Origin: Pseudomonas cichorii
GTDB lineage: Bacteria > Pseudomonadota > Gammaproteobacteria > Pseudomonadales > Pseudomonadaceae
NCBI RefSeq assembly: GCF_015471405.1
Contig: NZ_BLVZ01000007.1
Coordinates: 310,001 to 374,000 of the forward strand
Reading direction: 5' to 3'
Length of the DNA: 64,000 bases
In this document: positions 26,255 through 38,042 of the stretch, piece by piece
Position numbering within the stretch: position 1 is the stretch's first letter
Layout: every line of letters starts with the position of its first letter
Notes under the pieces: generated by a model
Seen by the model: the letters and a program-made list of their open reading frames with translations, nothing else
Database searches by the model: none
Told to the model about the DNA's origin: nothing
Made by a program: the position numbers and the translations under genes

Positions 26255-27706
26255 TCAGAAGCCTTCAGGTGTGCGTGTGTGCCAGTCAGTGACTTGCTGA
26301 TACTGATGGGCCACGTTCAGCAGACGGCCTTCCTGGAAATACGGCGCAAGCAATTGCACACCGACCGGCAGGCCGTCGACGAAACCTGCTGGCATGGACA
26401 AGCCCGGCAGACCCGCAAGGTTGGCGGTGATGGTGTAGAAGTCTTCCAGATATGCAGAGACCGGGTCGTTGTTCTTGGCACCGATCTTCCAGGCCGGGTT
26501 TGGCGTGGTCGGGCCGAGAATCACGTCGACTTCGGCGAAGGCGTTCATGAAGTCGTTCTTGATCAGGCGACGGATTTTCTGCGCTTGCAGGTAGTAGGCG
26601 TCGTAGTAGCCAGCCGAGAGCGCATAGGCACCGACCATGATGCGACGCTGTACTTCAGGGCCGAAGCCTTCGGCGCGGGAGCGCTTGTACAGATCGGTCA
26701 GGTCCTTGGGCTCTTCGCAGCGATAGCCGAAACGTACGCCGTCGAAGCGCGACAGGTTGGATGAAGCTTCTGCCGGAGCGATGACGTAATAGGCTGGAAT
26801 CGCATGCAGGTTGTTCGGCAGGCTGATTTCCTTGACGATCGCGCCGAGCTTTTCCAGCTCCTTGACGCTTTCGTGTACCAGTTGCGCGATGCGTGGGTCG
26901 AGGCCGGCGCTGAAGTATTCCTTCGGCAAACCGACACGCAGGCCCTTGAGCGAGGTGTTGAGGCTGGCGGAGTAATCCGGCACAGGCTCATCGATACTGG
27001 TGGAATCCTGCGGATCGAAGCCGGCCATGCCTTGCAGCAGCAGGGCGCAGTCTTCGGCGGTGCGCGCCATTGGGCCTGCCTGATCGAGGCTGGAAGCGTA
27101 GGCGATCATGCCCCAGCGGGAAACACGGCCATAGGTCGGTTTCAGGCCGGTGAGGTTGGTCAGTGCAGCGGGCTGGCGAATCGAACCGCCGGTGTCGGTG
27201 CCGGTGGCAGCAGGCAGCAGGCGTGCAGCAACTGCCGCAGCCGAGCCGCCGGACGAACCGCCTGGTACGTGTTCCAGGGCCCAGGGGTTTTTCACCGCGC
27301 CGTAGTAGCTGGACTCGTTGGCCGAACCCATGGCGAATTCGTCCATGTTGGTCTTGCCAAGTGTCACGGTGCCCGCGGCCGCCAGTCGGGCAACCACGGT
27401 TGCGTCATACGGTGCCTTGAAGTTGTCGAGCATGCGCGAGGCGCAACTGGTGCGGATACCCTGGGTGCAGAACAGGTCTTTGTGTGCCAGAGGCGCGCCC
27501 AGCAAGGCGCCATTCTCACCGGCAGCGCGGCGTGCGTCTGCGGCCTGGGCCTGAGTGATGGCCAGGTCTTCGGTCAGGGTGATGAAGCTGTTGAGCTGAG
27601 GGTCGAGCTGCGCGATGCGCGCCAGCAGGACACGGGTCAGTTCTTCGGAAGAAAACTTTTTATCGGCGAGTCCGCGGGCGATCTCGGCCAGAGTCATTTG
27701 ATGCAT
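26255..27706 (-). CDS. gatA: Aspartyl/glutamyl-tRNA amidotransferase subunit A
   Basis: The glutaminase subunit of GatCAB, amidase-signature family, 483 aa. The catalytic triad is visible: Lys76 (LAHKDLF), cis-Ser151 in [13 protein letters not shown] and Ser175 in [12 protein letters not shown]. It releases ammonia from Gln and channels it to GatB. It lies 14 nt downstream of gatC. Confidence 0.98.
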   Translation of the reverse strand: MHQMTLAEIARGLADKKFSSEELTRVLLARIAQLDPQLNSFITLTEDLAITQAQAADARRAAGENGALLGAPLAHKDLFCTQGIRTSCASRMLDNFKAPYDATVVARLAAAGTVTLGKTNMDEFAMGSANESSYYGAVKNPWALEHVPGGSSGGSAAAVAARLLPAATGTDTGGSIRQPAALTNLTGLKPTYGRVSRWGMIAYASSLDQAGPMARTAEDCALLLQGMAGFDPQDSTSIDEPVPDYSASLNTSLKGLRVGLPKEYFSAGLDPRIAQLVHESVKELEKLGAIVKEISLPNNLHAIPAYYVIAPAEASSNLSRFDGVRFGYRCEEPKDLTDLYKRSRAEGFGPEVQRRIMVGAYALSAGYYDAYYLQAQKIRRLIKNDFMNAFAEVDVILGPTTPNPAWKIGAKNNDPVSAYLEDFYTITANLAGLPGLSMPAGFVDGLPVGVQLLAPYFQEGRLLNVAHQYQQVTDWHTRTPEGF

Positions 27707-27720
27707 GCAGGCTCTTTCCC

Positions 27721-28008
27721 TTACTCGATGACTTTCGGAACCAGATAAAGCCCGTCCTGGACCGCTGGTGCGATGACTTGGTAAGTATCGCGACGATTGT
27801 GCTCTGTAACGGCGTCTTCGCGCAGGCGCTGGGAGGCTTCCAGCGGGTGAGCCAGCGGCTCGATGCCTGTGGTATCGACCGCTTGCATCTGATCGACCAG
27901 CCCAAGAATGCTGTTAAGTGCTTCGGTAGTACGCGGGATATCGGCGTCATCCAGGCCCAGTCGGGCCAGATGGGCGATCTTTTCCACGTCGGAGCGTTCA
28001 AGCGCCAT
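27721..28008 (-). CDS. gatC: Aspartyl/glutamyl-tRNA amidotransferase subunit C
   Basis: A 95-aa stabilising subunit that wraps between GatA and GatB. Typical features are [16 protein letters not shown] at the N-terminus and the proline-containing [18 protein letters not shown] segment. It is the first gene of gatCAB and divergent from mreB. A small hairpin GCTGAC/GTCAGC (28028-28050) lies in its upstream region. Confidence 0.96.
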   Translation of the reverse strand: MALERSDVEKIAHLARLGLDDADIPRTTEALNSILGLVDQMQAVDTTGIEPLAHPLEASQRLREDAVTEHNRRDTYQVIAPAVQDGLYLVPKVIE

Positions 28009-28142
28009 GGGGTATCTCCAGTGGAATGCTGACGAATCGGGTCTGTCAGCAAATTGCGGAACACCACCGCGTTTGTGCGGTCTTAAAGCCGCAAACGTCG
28101 GGGGGCGTGTTCAGAAAACCGCCAATTTAACATATTGGCTCC

Positions 28143-29254
<1,112 letters not shown>

Positions 29255-29290
29255 TTCGCCGGGGCGCTGTTCATAGGGGTCTTTTGTATG

Positions 29291-29312
29291 CAGGTAGCGC
29301 TTGTGCTACCTG
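29291..29312 (+). promoter_or_regulatory. Hairpin between mreB and mreC
   Basis: CAGGTAGC (29291-29298) and GCTACCTG (29305-29312) are perfect complements around a 6-nt loop, in the 184-nt mreB-mreC gap. No T-run follows, so it more likely marks partial termination, RNA processing or 3'-end protection of the mreB message than a full terminator. Confidence 0.6.
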
Positions 29313-29438
29313 TATGCGTTAGGCTGACGCCGAAACAAGGTGCCTATTTCTTTCATCTGTCCAGGCCGGTTCCATACCGCATGAATAACAGCCAATTGAA
29401 GCTCGATCCTTTGATCGCATGCCCGGGAGGAGCGGCCT

Positions 29439-30560
29439 ATTAAACCGCTTTTCGCAAAAGGCCCATCGCTGGGCGTACGTCTGCTGGTGCTGGTCGTGCT
29501 GTCGGTCGCGCTGATGGTGGTGGACGCACGCTTCTCGCTGCTCAAGCCCGTGCGCAGTCAGATGTCGCTGGTCTTGATGCAGGCCTACTGGATCGTCGAT
29601 CTGCCGCAACGCATGTTTCAGGGGGTTGCCAGCCAGTTCGGCAGCCGTACCGAGCTGATCGCCGAAAATGAAAAACTCAAGACCGAAACCCTGCTCCTGC
29701 AAGGTCGCCTGCAAAAGCTGGCGGCACTGACCGAGCAGAACGTTCGCCTGCGTGAGTTGCTCAACTCCTCGGCGCTGGTCAACGAGAAGGTCGAGGTCGC
29801 CGAACTGATCGGCATGGACCCCAACCCCTTCACTCACCGCATCATCATCAACAAGGGCGAGCGCGATGGCGTTGTCCTTGGCCAGCCGGTGCTCGATGCC
29901 CGTGGTCTGATGGGGCAGGTGGTCGAATTGATGCCTTACACCTCGCGTGTCCTGCTGCTGACGGACACCACCCACAGCATTCCCGTGCAGGTCAACCGCA
30001 ACGGCCTGCGAGCCATCGCCAGCGGCACCGGCAACCCGGAGCGTCTGGAACTGCGGCATGTGGCGGATACCGCAGACATCAAGGAAGGTGATCTGTTGGT
30101 CAGTTCCGGCCTGGGGCAGCGTTTCCCGGCGGGCTATCCGGTGGCGACGGTCAAGGAGGTCATTCATGACTCCGGGCAGCCATTTGCCATTGTTCGCGCC
30201 GTTCCCACTGCGGCCTTGAATCGCAGCCGTTACCTGCTGCTGGTGTTCTCCGATGGCCGTTCGCCGGAAGAGCGTGCCGCCGATGCGGCTCAGGCGCAGG
30301 AATCTCTTGAGAAAGGCATCGAGCCGACAGTGGCACCAACGATCCCGCCGCTGTCACCTGCTTTCCCGATGGTGCCGGTACCAGCGATTCCGTCGTTCCC
30401 GACCAGCACCAGCCACGCCAGGCCTGCCGCCCACGGTACTTCGGCTCCGGCCGCAGCCCCGGCGACTCAGCAGGCACCGGCACGCCCTGCCGCAAGACCC
30501 GCTACGTCTCAGCCCCCGGCGTCTACACCTTCCAACACTCGGGAGCGAATCTATGGTTAG
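29439..30560 (+). CDS. mreC: Rod shape-determining protein MreC, apparent ATT start
   Basis: A bitopic inner-membrane protein of the elongasome. The family N-terminus IKPLFAKGPSLGVRLLVLV begins with ATT at 29439. GGGAGGAG (29425-29432) is placed 6 nt before it, the frame is closed by TGA at 29412, and no ATG, GTG or TTG occurs in between. A membrane span (about 13-30), a coiled coil (about 65-110) and the MreC beta domains (about 115-275) follow. The C-terminal ~90 residues are Pro/Ala-rich and low-complexity. The length is 373 aa. It overlaps mreD by 8 nt. Confidence 0.93.
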   Translation: MKPLFAKGPSLGVRLLVLVVLSVALMVVDARFSLLKPVRSQMSLVLMQAYWIVDLPQRMFQGVASQFGSRTELIAENEKLKTETLLLQGRLQKLAALTEQNVRLRELLNSSALVNEKVEVAELIGMDPNPFTHRIIINKGERDGVVLGQPVLDARGLMGQVVELMPYTSRVLLLTDTTHSIPVQVNRNGLRAIASGTGNPERLELRHVADTADIKEGDLLVSSGLGQRFPAGYPVATVKEVIHDSGQPFAIVRAVPTAALNRSRYLLLVFSDGRSPEERAADAAQAQESLEKGIEPTVAPTIPPLSPAFPMVPVPAIPSFPTSTSHARPAAHGTSAPAAAPATQQAPARPAARPATSQPPASTPSNTRERIYG

Positions 30561-31044
30561 TCATGTCTCCGGGCGCAATGGCTGGGTTGTCTGGCTCACG
30601 TTCGCCATTGGTCTGCTGCTGAGCATTTCGCCTCTGCCGCAGTTCATGGAAATCTTTCGCCCGCTGTGGCTGGCGTTGCTCCTGAGCTTCTGGGTCCTGG
30701 CTCTGCCACAAAAGGTCGGCATGACCACTGCCTGGCTGCTGGGCCTGATGGAAGATGTGCTATACGGCAATTATCTGGGGCAGAACGCCTTGATCCTGAC
30801 GCTGATCGCGTTTCTGGTCATGTCTTTGCAGCAACGTCTGCGCATGTTCCCCATGTGGCAGCAATGCCTTGTGCTGCTGGTGGTCTTTGGTCTGGCACAG
30901 CTTGCCCAGTTGTGGATCAGCGCCTTGAACGGCAATCGCCAGCCAACGCTGGCTCTTGTCCTGCCCGCATTGGTCAGCGCCTTGTTGTGGCCATGGGTGA
31001 GTTATGGGTTACGTGGGTTGCGCAAGCGTTTGAAAATCAACTAA
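30553..31044 (+). CDS. mreD: Rod shape-determining protein MreD
   Basis: A 163-aa polytopic inner-membrane partner of MreC, with five or so hydrophobic segments. ATG 30553 lies inside the mreC end (8-nt overlap) and GGGAG precedes it. GLMEDVLYGNYLGQNAL matches the conserved MreD loop. The operon position secures the call. Confidence 0.96.
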   Translation: MVSHVSGRNGWVVWLTFAIGLLLSISPLPQFMEIFRPLWLALLLSFWVLALPQKVGMTTAWLLGLMEDVLYGNYLGQNALILTLIAFLVMSLQQRLRMFPMWQQCLVLLVVFGLAQLAQLWISALNGNRQPTLALVLPALVSALLWPWVSYGLRGLRKRLKIN

Positions 31045-31107
31045 GCGCAGCCTGAGCGCAGACCTGCGTCGTGCTGCGCTCATCGTCACAGACACGGAGA
31101 TGTCCTT

Positions 31108-31707
31108 ATGCCCTTGCTTTATCTGGCTTCTGGCTCACCGCGCCGCCGTGAACTGCTCACTCAGATCGGTGTGCCTTTCACTGCGCTGAGTGCGCAAATC
31201 GACGAAACCCCTCTGATCGATGAAGCCCCGACGGCCTATGTCGAGCGTCTGGCGCTTGGCAAGGCCAAAGCCGGTCTGGCGTTGCTGGACGATGAAGCAG
31301 CTTGTGTCCTGGGTGCCGACACCGCCGTAGTGCTCGACGGCCGCATTCTCGGTAAACCAGTCGATGAAGCCGATGCCTTGGCAATGCTGACCGCGCTGTC
31401 CGGGCGTGAGCATCAAGTGCTGACGGCCATTGCGCTGGTCAGTCATCAGCGCAGCGAGGCCCGTGTCGTGGCCAGTCGCGTGCGCTTTCGTCCTGTTCAA
31501 CCCCTTGAAATCCAGGCCTATTGGGCCAGTGGCGAGCCGCAGGACAAGGCGGGCAGTTATGCTATTCAAGGCCTGGCAGCGATCTTCGTCGAAGAGCTGC
31601 ATGGCAGCTATTCTGGAGTTGTTGGGCTACCTCTGTGCGAAACCGCAGAACTGCTGGGCAGTTTCGGCATACCCTGTTGGCAATGCCTGGAAGGTGAAAA
31701 GCCATGA
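31108..31707 (+). CDS. maf: Maf-family nucleoside triphosphate pyrophosphatase (YhdE-type)
   Basis: A 199-aa protein. Maf motifs are [15 protein letters not shown] (substrate/metal loop), [17 protein letters not shown] and [22 protein letters not shown]. The YhdE subgroup hydrolyses dTTP and UTP and affects septation; the gene's place between mreD and rng supports YhdE rather than YceF. The stop overlaps the rng start (ATGA). Confidence 0.94.
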   Translation: MPLLYLASGSPRRRELLTQIGVPFTALSAQIDETPLIDEAPTAYVERLALGKAKAGLALLDDEAACVLGADTAVVLDGRILGKPVDEADALAMLTALSGREHQVLTAIALVSHQRSEARVVASRVRFRPVQPLEIQAYWASGEPQDKAGSYAIQGLAAIFVEELHGSYSGVVGLPLCETAELLGSFGIPCWQCLEGEKP

Positions 31708-33161
31708 GTGAAGAGATTCTGATCAATATCACCCCGATGGAGTCGCGGGTGGCAGTGGTGGAAAACGGTGTTCTGCAGGAGGTCCATGTCGAGCGGACCC
31801 AGCGTCGGGGCATCGTCGGCAATATCTACAAAGGCAAGGTCGTGCGGGTGTTGCCCGGCATGCAGGCCGCGTTCATCGATATCGGGCTGGATCGCGCCGC
31901 TTTCATTCATGCGTCGGAAATTTCCATGCGTGAAGGCCCGGCTGTGGAAACCATCAGCTCTCTGGTCCATGAAGGCCAGAGTCTGGTCGTGCAGGTCACC
32001 AAGGACCCGATTGGCAGCAAGGGCGCACGCCTGACGACTCAACTGTCGATTCCGTCGCGTTATCTGGTGTACATGCCACGCACGGCCCATGTGGGCATTT
32101 CCCTGAAGATCGAAGACGAGGGCGAGCGCGAACGGCTGAAGAAAGTCGTCAGCGATTGCGTGGCGCTGGAAGGCATCAAGGAAGCGGGCGGTTTTATCCT
32201 GCGCACCGCTGCCGAAGGTGCAGGTGCCGACGAGATCCTCATGGACATTCGTTACCTGCGCCGGTTGTGGGACCAGATCGGCGAGCAGATCAAGACCATC
32301 AGCCCGCCCAACGTGATTTATGAAGACCTCGGCCTGGCGCTGCGTACACTGCGCGATCTGGTCAGCCCGCGTATCGAGAAGATTCGCATCGACTCCCGGG
32401 AAACCTTCCAGAAAACCACGCAGTTCGTGGCCGAACTGATGCCGGAAATTGCCGATCGCCTGGAGCATTACCCCGGCGAGCGCCCGATCTTTGACCTGTA
32501 CGGTGTGGAAGACGAAATCCAGAAGGCCCTGGAGCGCAAGGTGCCGCTCAAGTCGGGTGGCTATCTGGTGGTCGATCCGGCCGAGGCAATGAGCACCATC
32601 GACGTCAATACCGGTGCGTTCGTCGGCCATCGCAACCTGGAAGAAACCATCTTCAAGACCAACCTGGAAGCTGCGACGGCCATTGCGAGGCAACTGCGCC
32701 TGCGCAATCTGGGCGGCATCATCATCATCGACTTCATCGATATGGAGGATGGCGAGCATCAGCGCCAGGTCCTGCGCACTCTGGAAAAACAGCTGGAGCG
32801 CGACCATGCCAAGACCAACATCATCGGGATCACCGAGTTGGGGCTGGTGCAGATGACCCGCAAGCGTACCCGTGAAAGCCTTGAGCAAGTGCTGTGCGAG
32901 CCTTGCCACTGCTGCCAGGGGCGCGGCAAGCTCAAGACGCCGGAAACCATCTGTTACGAGATTTTCCGCGAAATCCTGCGTGAGGCCCGGGCCTATCAGG
33001 CGCTGGGCTATCGTGTATTGGCCAACCAGCGGGTTGTGGACCGGCTGCTCGATGAAGAGTCGGGTAATGTGGCTGAACTGGAGAGCTTTATCGGACGCAC
33101 CATTCGTTTTCAGGTAGAAACCATGTATTCGCAGGAACAATATGACGTGGTGCTGCTCTGA
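31704..33161 (+). CDS. rng: Ribonuclease G
   Basis: An endoribonuclease that matures the 5' end of 16S rRNA and decays some mRNAs. The protein has 485 aa. An S1-like RNA-binding domain (about 35-130, [23 protein letters not shown]) precedes the RNase H-like catalytic part with acidic DVNTGAFVG and IIDFIDM metal-ligand motifs. The Zn-link is present as CEPCHCC. It lacks the long C-terminal scaffold of RNase E. Confidence 0.97.
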   Translation: MSEEILINITPMESRVAVVENGVLQEVHVERTQRRGIVGNIYKGKVVRVLPGMQAAFIDIGLDRAAFIHASEISMREGPAVETISSLVHEGQSLVVQVTKDPIGSKGARLTTQLSIPSRYLVYMPRTAHVGISLKIEDEGERERLKKVVSDCVALEGIKEAGGFILRTAAEGAGADEILMDIRYLRRLWDQIGEQIKTISPPNVIYEDLGLALRTLRDLVSPRIEKIRIDSRETFQKTTQFVAELMPEIADRLEHYPGERPIFDLYGVEDEIQKALERKVPLKSGGYLVVDPAEAMSTIDVNTGAFVGHRNLEETIFKTNLEAATAIARQLRLRNLGGIIIIDFIDMEDGEHQRQVLRTLEKQLERDHAKTNIIGITELGLVQMTRKRTRESLEQVLCEPCHCCQGRGKLKTPETICYEIFREILREARAYQALGYRVLANQRVVDRLLDEESGNVAELESFIGRTIRFQVETMYSQEQYDVVLL

Positions 33162-33333
33162 AGTTGCTCGCTTTGTAAAAGCCTGATGCACAGGCCGGCG
33201 AGCCGTAAGCCCTTATAACGAGAATGATGCGTGGTAAATGAGCAAAACCTGTACCGGGCCGCACCTGCACTATTGAGCCAGGTTCATTTCAGCAAGGCTG
33301 ACTGGCGAACTTTATTGCGGAGGGCCTTCTGAT

Positions 33334-36300
33334 ATGGAGCGTCTGTTCCGTTTCTTTTCTGCCCTGACTCGCTGGGGGCTTGGTCTTTGCGCGCTGGCGC
33401 TGATTCTGGCTGCCTTGTATGTCAGCCTCGGGCGTCAACTGATGCCGATGGTTGCCGAGTATCGGGTCGATGTCGAAACCCGTGCCAGTGCTGCGCTTGG
33501 CATGCCGTTGAGCGTCGGGAGTCTGGAAGGAAGCTGGAGCGGTTTTTCTCCGGTGCTGGTTGCTCGTGATGTGATGGTTGGCGAGGGCGCCAGTGCCTTG
33601 CGTCTGGATCAGGTCAAGGTCTTGCCCGATATCTGGGGCAGCCTGAAATCCCGGGGTGTGCGTATCGCGCATCTTGAGGTCGGCGGCCTGCAGGTCATTC
33701 TCAAGCAGGACAAGGACGGTGCCTGGGCAGTCCAGGGCTTGCCGGTGCAGGACAACGCGCCACTCGATCCCGAAAAAATGCTCAACCAGATGCAGATCGT
33801 GTCGCGCCTGTCGTTGCTCGACAGTCAGGTGACACTGCAACCTTTCAATGAGTCGCCGCTGACCCTCACCTATGTCAGCTTCAGCCTGATGACCGGCAGT
33901 TATCATCAGCGTCTTGATGCGCGCATGACCCTGCCGGACGGCCAGCCGCTGAGTTTGAACCTGCGCTCGCGTATCCAGGCCAGCCAGTGGAAGGACGGCG
34001 AAGCCGACCTGTATCTGAGCCTGCCACAGAGCGACTGGGCCAAATGGCTGCCCAAGGCTCTGACTCGTGAATGGAAGGTTTCCACGCTCAAGGCGGGTGG
34101 CGAGTTCTGGTTGACTTGGGGCAAGGGCACGGTCCAGAGCGCTGTCGCACGACTCAATGCGCCGCAGGTCAAGACGGGATACGCCGAGCGCAAGCCTGCG
34201 ACTGTCGACAATCTGGCCCTCAATGCCTGGTTCCAGCGCAGCGAGACGGGCTTCGATCTGACTCTGGATTCGCTGGCCATGAGCCTGGGCAAGGATCGCT
34301 GGGAAAGTCGTCTGAAACTGACCCGGACGGCTGCCACATCTGATCGCGAAGAGCTTTGGCATGTTCAGGCCGACAAGCTGGACCTGACGCCCGTCACGCC
34401 GCTGCTCGACTCCGTTGCGCCACTTCCAGAAGGTTTCAGGACGGTACTCAACAACCTCAAGGCGACTGGCGGCCTGCGCAATGTTCTGCTCGATTACCGG
34501 CCTCAGGAAACGGGCGACAAGCGTCTGAGCTTTGCCGCCAATCTGGACAAGGTGGGTTTCAACGCTTACCACGGCGCTCCGGCAGCCGGAAACGTCAGTG
34601 GCGCCATCAGTGGTGATCTGGGGCAGGGTGAACTGCGTCTGGCCACCGATGACTTCATGTTGCATCTGGACCCGATCTTCAAGAATCCCTGGCACTACCT
34701 CAAGGCCAATGCTCGTCTGACCTGGAAGCTGGATGATCAGGGCTTCACCCTGATTGCTCCTTACATCAAGGTCCTGGGCGAAGAAGGCAAGATTGCGGCT
34801 GACTTCCTGATCCGCCTGCACTTCAACCATGATCAGGAAGATTACATGGACCTGCGGGTCGGCATGGTCGATGGCGACGGTCGCTATACCGGCAAGTACC
34901 TGCCTGCCATATTGAGCCCGGAGCTGGATAAATGGCTGCGCACTGCGGTTGTCGGGGGAGCGGTCAATCAGGGTTTCTTCCAGTATCAGGGGTCGCTGAA
35001 CAAGAACTCGCCGGATACCGCCCGGGTCATCAGCCTGTTTTTCGATGTGCATGACGCCACGCTGGCATTCCAGCCGGGCTGGCCATCGCTCAAGGGCGTG
35101 GATGGCAAGGTGTATGTCGAAAACAGCGGCGTGCGTGTCAAGGCCAGCAAAGGACAATTGCTCGATACTCAAGTCAGCAATGTGCTGGTGAATATTCCCC
35201 ATGTCCCGGCCGGGCAGCCAAGCCATCTGTTGGTGGATGGCGAGTTTGCCGGCACTGTGGCCGATGGGATGAAGATTCTTCAGGAGGCGCCCATCGGCAC
35301 CGGCAGTACATTTGCTGGCTGGCAGGGCGAAGGGCCGCTCAAGGGCAAGTTGAAACTGGATATTCCGCTGGTCAAGGACGGTGAGCCGAAGGTCGCCGTG
35401 GATTTCAGTACCGAGGGCGCGCGCTTGAAGATCGCCGATCCGGTGCTGGAGCTTACCCAGCTCAAAGGTGATTTCCGCTTCGACAGTGCCAAGGGCGTCA
35501 GCGGCAAGGGGATTCGTGCCCAGGCCTTCGATCGTCCGGTGACGGCGGAGGTCGTTGCAGAAGGCAAGCCGGGCGCCAACGTGACCCGTGTCGTTGCCAG
35601 CGGGCAGGTCACGCTGAAAAAACTGACCGAATGGCTGGGGATCAGCCAGCCGTTGCCTGTATCGGGCGATTTACCTTATCAACTGCAACTGACCCTCAAT
35701 GAGGGCGATAGCTCTTTGCTCATCAACTCCGGGCTCAAAGGTGTGACGGTCGATCTGCCGGCTCCCTTCGGCAAGGCCAGTGAAGAAGAGCGTGCCAGTG
35801 AGTTCCGCATGACACTTCAGGGCGCCGAGCGGCGTTTCGGGGCGTCCTATGGCGGGCTGGCGAATCTGGCTTTTGCCGCTCCAGGCGGCAAGTTGGCAGA
35901 CGGACGAGGTGAGCTGTTTCTGGGGCAGGGGAGCGCCATTGTTCCCGATGCCAAGGGCTTGCGCCTGCGTGGCAACCTGTCTGAGCTGGATGTCGCGCCC
36001 TGGCAGGCCATTGCTCAGCGCTATTCGGGCAACGATCCGGGCGGTAGTGCCAGGCAGTTGCTCAGTGGTGTGGACTTGCAGGTCGGCAAGCTGACTGCAA
36101 TGGGCATGACGCTGGATCAGGTTCGTGTGCAGTTGCAGCGTAATGCGAGCGCATGGGCGCTTTCGCTGGACAGCGGGCTGGTCAAGGGCTCGGCCACGCT
36201 GCCGGATAGCAAGGCCGTTCCGATTGGTATTGACCTGCTGTATGTACGCTTGCCTGCTCCCGATCCGAACGCTGCCGTGGTCGAAAATCCGCCCGACCCA

Positions 36301-37149
36301 CTGGCTGATGTCGACCCGAGCAAGATCCCGGCGACGGATATCAAGATTGCCCAGCTGTATCAGGGCGAGCAATTGCTGGGAAGCTGGGCCTTGAAGATCA
36401 GGCCTTCGGCAACCGGGATTCGCTTGTCCGACATGAATCTGGAACTCAAGGGGCTGTTGCTGAAGGGCGATGGCAGTTGGGAAGGCGCGCCGGGAGCGAG
36501 CAGCAGTTGGTTCAAAGGTCAGCTCAGTGGCAAGAATCTGGCTGACGTCCTGAAAGCCTGGGGTTTTGCACCCACGGTCACCAGTGAAAGTTTCGAGATG
36601 GACGCCGATGGGCGCTGGCCGGGCTCGCCTGCCTGGGTCGGGCTCAAGCGTTTCTCTGGCAGCCTCGATGCTACGCTGCGCCAGGGGCAGTTCGTGGAAG
36701 TGGAGGGTGGTGCGCAGGCCTTGCGGGTCTTCGGTCTGCTGAACTTCAACTCGATCGGCCGTCGCCTGCGGCTGGACTTCTCCGACCTGCTGGGCAAAGG
36801 CCTGAGTTACGACCGGGTCAAAGGGCTGCTGGTGGCCAGTGATGGTGTTTATGTCACACGCAACCCCATTACCTTGACCGGCCCGTCGAGCAACCTTGAG
36901 CTCAACGGTACGCTGGATATGGTGCGTGACCGCGTCGATGCCAAACTGCTGGTCACCCTGCCGGTCACCAATAATCTGCCGATTGCCGCGCTGATTGTCG
37001 GTGCCCCGGCCATTGGTGGCGCGCTGTTTCTGGTAGACAAGTTATTGGGTGATCGCGTTGCGCGTTTTGCCAGCGTGCAGTACAAGGTCGAAGGGCCATG
37101 GAAAGAGCCGAAGATCACGTTCGACAAGCCTTTTGAAAAACCTCAATAG
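33334..37149 (+). CDS. yhdP: YhdP family AsmA-like protein (TIGR02099)
   Basis: A 1271-aa envelope protein. An N-terminal membrane anchor (about 15-38, LGLCALALILAALYVSLG) is followed by a very long beta-rich repeating groove domain and a C-terminal AsmA-like segment ending near TLPVTNNLPIAALIVGAP. In E. coli, YhdP with TamB and YdbH carries phospholipids across the periplasm to the outer membrane. It is the full length typical for the family. The 172-nt gap after rng shows no clear terminator. Confidence 0.93.
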   Translation: MERLFRFFSALTRWGLGLCALALILAALYVSLGRQLMPMVAEYRVDVETRASAALGMPLSVGSLEGSWSGFSPVLVARDVMVGEGASALRLDQVKVLPDIWGSLKSRGVRIAHLEVGGLQVILKQDKDGAWAVQGLPVQDNAPLDPEKMLNQMQIVSRLSLLDSQVTLQPFNESPLTLTYVSFSLMTGSYHQRLDARMTLPDGQPLSLNLRSRIQASQWKDGEADLYLSLPQSDWAKWLPKALTREWKVSTLKAGGEFWLTWGKGTVQSAVARLNAPQVKTGYAERKPATVDNLALNAWFQRSETGFDLTLDSLAMSLGKDRWESRLKLTRTAATSDREELWHVQADKLDLTPVTPLLDSVAPLPEGFRTVLNNLKATGGLRNVLLDYRPQETGDKRLSFAANLDKVGFNAYHGAPAAGNVSGAISGDLGQGELRLATDDFMLHLDPIFKNPWHYLKANARLTWKLDDQGFTLIAPYIKVLGEEGKIAADFLIRLHFNHDQEDYMDLRVGMVDGDGRYTGKYLPAILSPELDKWLRTAVVGGAVNQGFFQYQGSLNKNSPDTARVISLFFDVHDATLAFQPGWPSLKGVDGKVYVENSGVRVKASKGQLLDTQVSNVLVNIPHVPAGQPSHLLVDGEFAGTVADGMKILQEAPIGTGSTFAGWQGEGPLKGKLKLDIPLVKDGEPKVAVDFSTEGARLKIADPVLELTQLKGDFRFDSAKGVSGKGIRAQAFDRPVTAEVVAEGKPGANVTRVVASGQVTLKKLTEWLGISQPLPVSGDLPYQLQLTLNEGDSSLLINSGLKGVTVDLPAPFGKASEEERASEFRMTLQGAERRFGASYGGLANLAFAAPGGKLADGRGELFLGQGSAIVPDAKGLRLRGNLSELDVAPWQAIAQRYSGNDPGGSARQLLSGVDLQVGKLTAMGMTLDQVRVQLQRNASAWALSLDSGLVKGSATLPDSKAVPIGIDLLYVRLPAPDPNAAVVENPPDPLADVDPSKIPATDIKIAQLYQGEQLLGSWALKIRPSATGIRLSDMNLELKGLLLKGDGSWEGAPGASSSWFKGQLSGKNLADVLKAWGFAPTVTSESFEMDADGRWPGSPAWVGLKRFSGSLDATLRQGQFVEVEGGAQALRVFGLLNFNSIGRRLRLDFSDLLGKGLSYDRVKGLLVASDGVYVTRNPITLTGPSSNLELNGTLDMVRDRVDAKLLVTLPVTNNLPIAALIVGAPAIGGALFLVDKLLGDRVARFASVQYKVEGPWKEPKITFDKPFEKPQ

Positions 37150-37194
37150 CGCGTCATGGAGTACAGTGACGACAGGCCATGTAAGGGAAGTGCC

Positions 37195-38040
37195 ATGTCT
37201 TTTGCCGTGATTCAGATGGTCAGCCAGAGCGACGTTCTCGGCAATCTTGCCCAGGCTCGCAGGCTGCTGGAGCAAGCTGCCGAGAGCGGGGCGCGCCTTG
37301 CGGTGTTGCCCGAGAACTTTGCCGCCATGGGGCGTCGTGACGTTGCCGATATCGGTCGCGCCGAGGCCCGTGGGCAAGGTCCGATCCTGCCGTGGTTGAA
37401 ACTGGCTGCCCGTGACCTCAAGTTATGGATTGTTGCCGGAACATTGCCATTGCCGCCCAATGATCGGCCCGATGGCAAGGTCACGGCCTGTTCGTTGCTG
37501 GTGGACGAGCAGGGCGAGCAGGTCGCTCGCTATGACAAGCTGCATTTGTTCGATGTCGACGTCGCTGATAATCGCGGTCGCTATCGTGAATCGGATGACT
37601 ATGCTCATGGGAACAATGTGGTTGTTGCCGACACACCCGTAGGCCGATTGGGCTTGAGTGTCTGTTACGACCTGCGTTTCCCGGAGCTTTACACCGCCCT
37701 GCGCGAAGCCGGGGCTGAATTGATTACCGCGCCGTCGGCCTTCACGGCAGTGACCGGCGCGGCGCATTGGGAGGTTCTGGTCAGGGCGCGTGCCATCGAA
37801 ACCCAGTGTTATCTGCTGGCGGCCGCGCAAGGCGGAATTCATCCGGGGCCTCGCGAAACCTACGGGCACGCGGCTATCGTCGATCCATGGGGTCGTGTGC
37901 TGGGCCGGCAGGAACAGGGTGAAGCTGTGCTGCTGGCCGAACGAGACAGTGAAGAACAGGCGTCCATACGGGCGCGGATGCCGGTGTCCAGTCACCGGCG
38001 CTTTATTTCGCAGGACGCCGTGCGGCCTGCTTCGGAGTGA
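37195..38040 (+). CDS. Carbon-nitrogen hydrolase (Nit1-like omega-amidase/deaminated glutathione amidase)
   Basis: A 281-aa nitrilase-superfamily protein. ATG 37195 is used because AGGGAAG lies before it and [17 protein letters not shown] is the family N-terminus. The Glu-Lys-Cys triad is Glu40 (VLPENFA), Lys115 ([11 protein letters not shown]) and Cys157 ([12 protein letters not shown]). HLFDVD and CYDLRFPE are typical of the Nit1/YbeM group that repairs deaminated glutathione; the substrate here is inferred. tldD follows after 2 nt. Confidence 0.92.
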   Translation: MSFAVIQMVSQSDVLGNLAQARRLLEQAAESGARLAVLPENFAAMGRRDVADIGRAEARGQGPILPWLKLAARDLKLWIVAGTLPLPPNDRPDGKVTACSLLVDEQGEQVARYDKLHLFDVDVADNRGRYRESDDYAHGNNVVVADTPVGRLGLSVCYDLRFPELYTALREAGAELITAPSAFTAVTGAAHWEVLVRARAIETQCYLLAAAQGGIHPGPRETYGHAAIVDPWGRVLGRQEQGEAVLLAERDSEEQASIRARMPVSSHRRFISQDAVRPASE

Positions 38041-38042
38041 AT

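Noticed and set aside
24833..26764. 643-codon plus-strand open frame
   Set aside because: Antisense to gatB and gatA; both real genes are complete and conserved.
33289..35226. Long open frame (645 codons) on the minus strand
   Set aside because: Lies entirely opposite yhdP and part of the rng-yhdP gap. It has no plausible ribosome site or motif.
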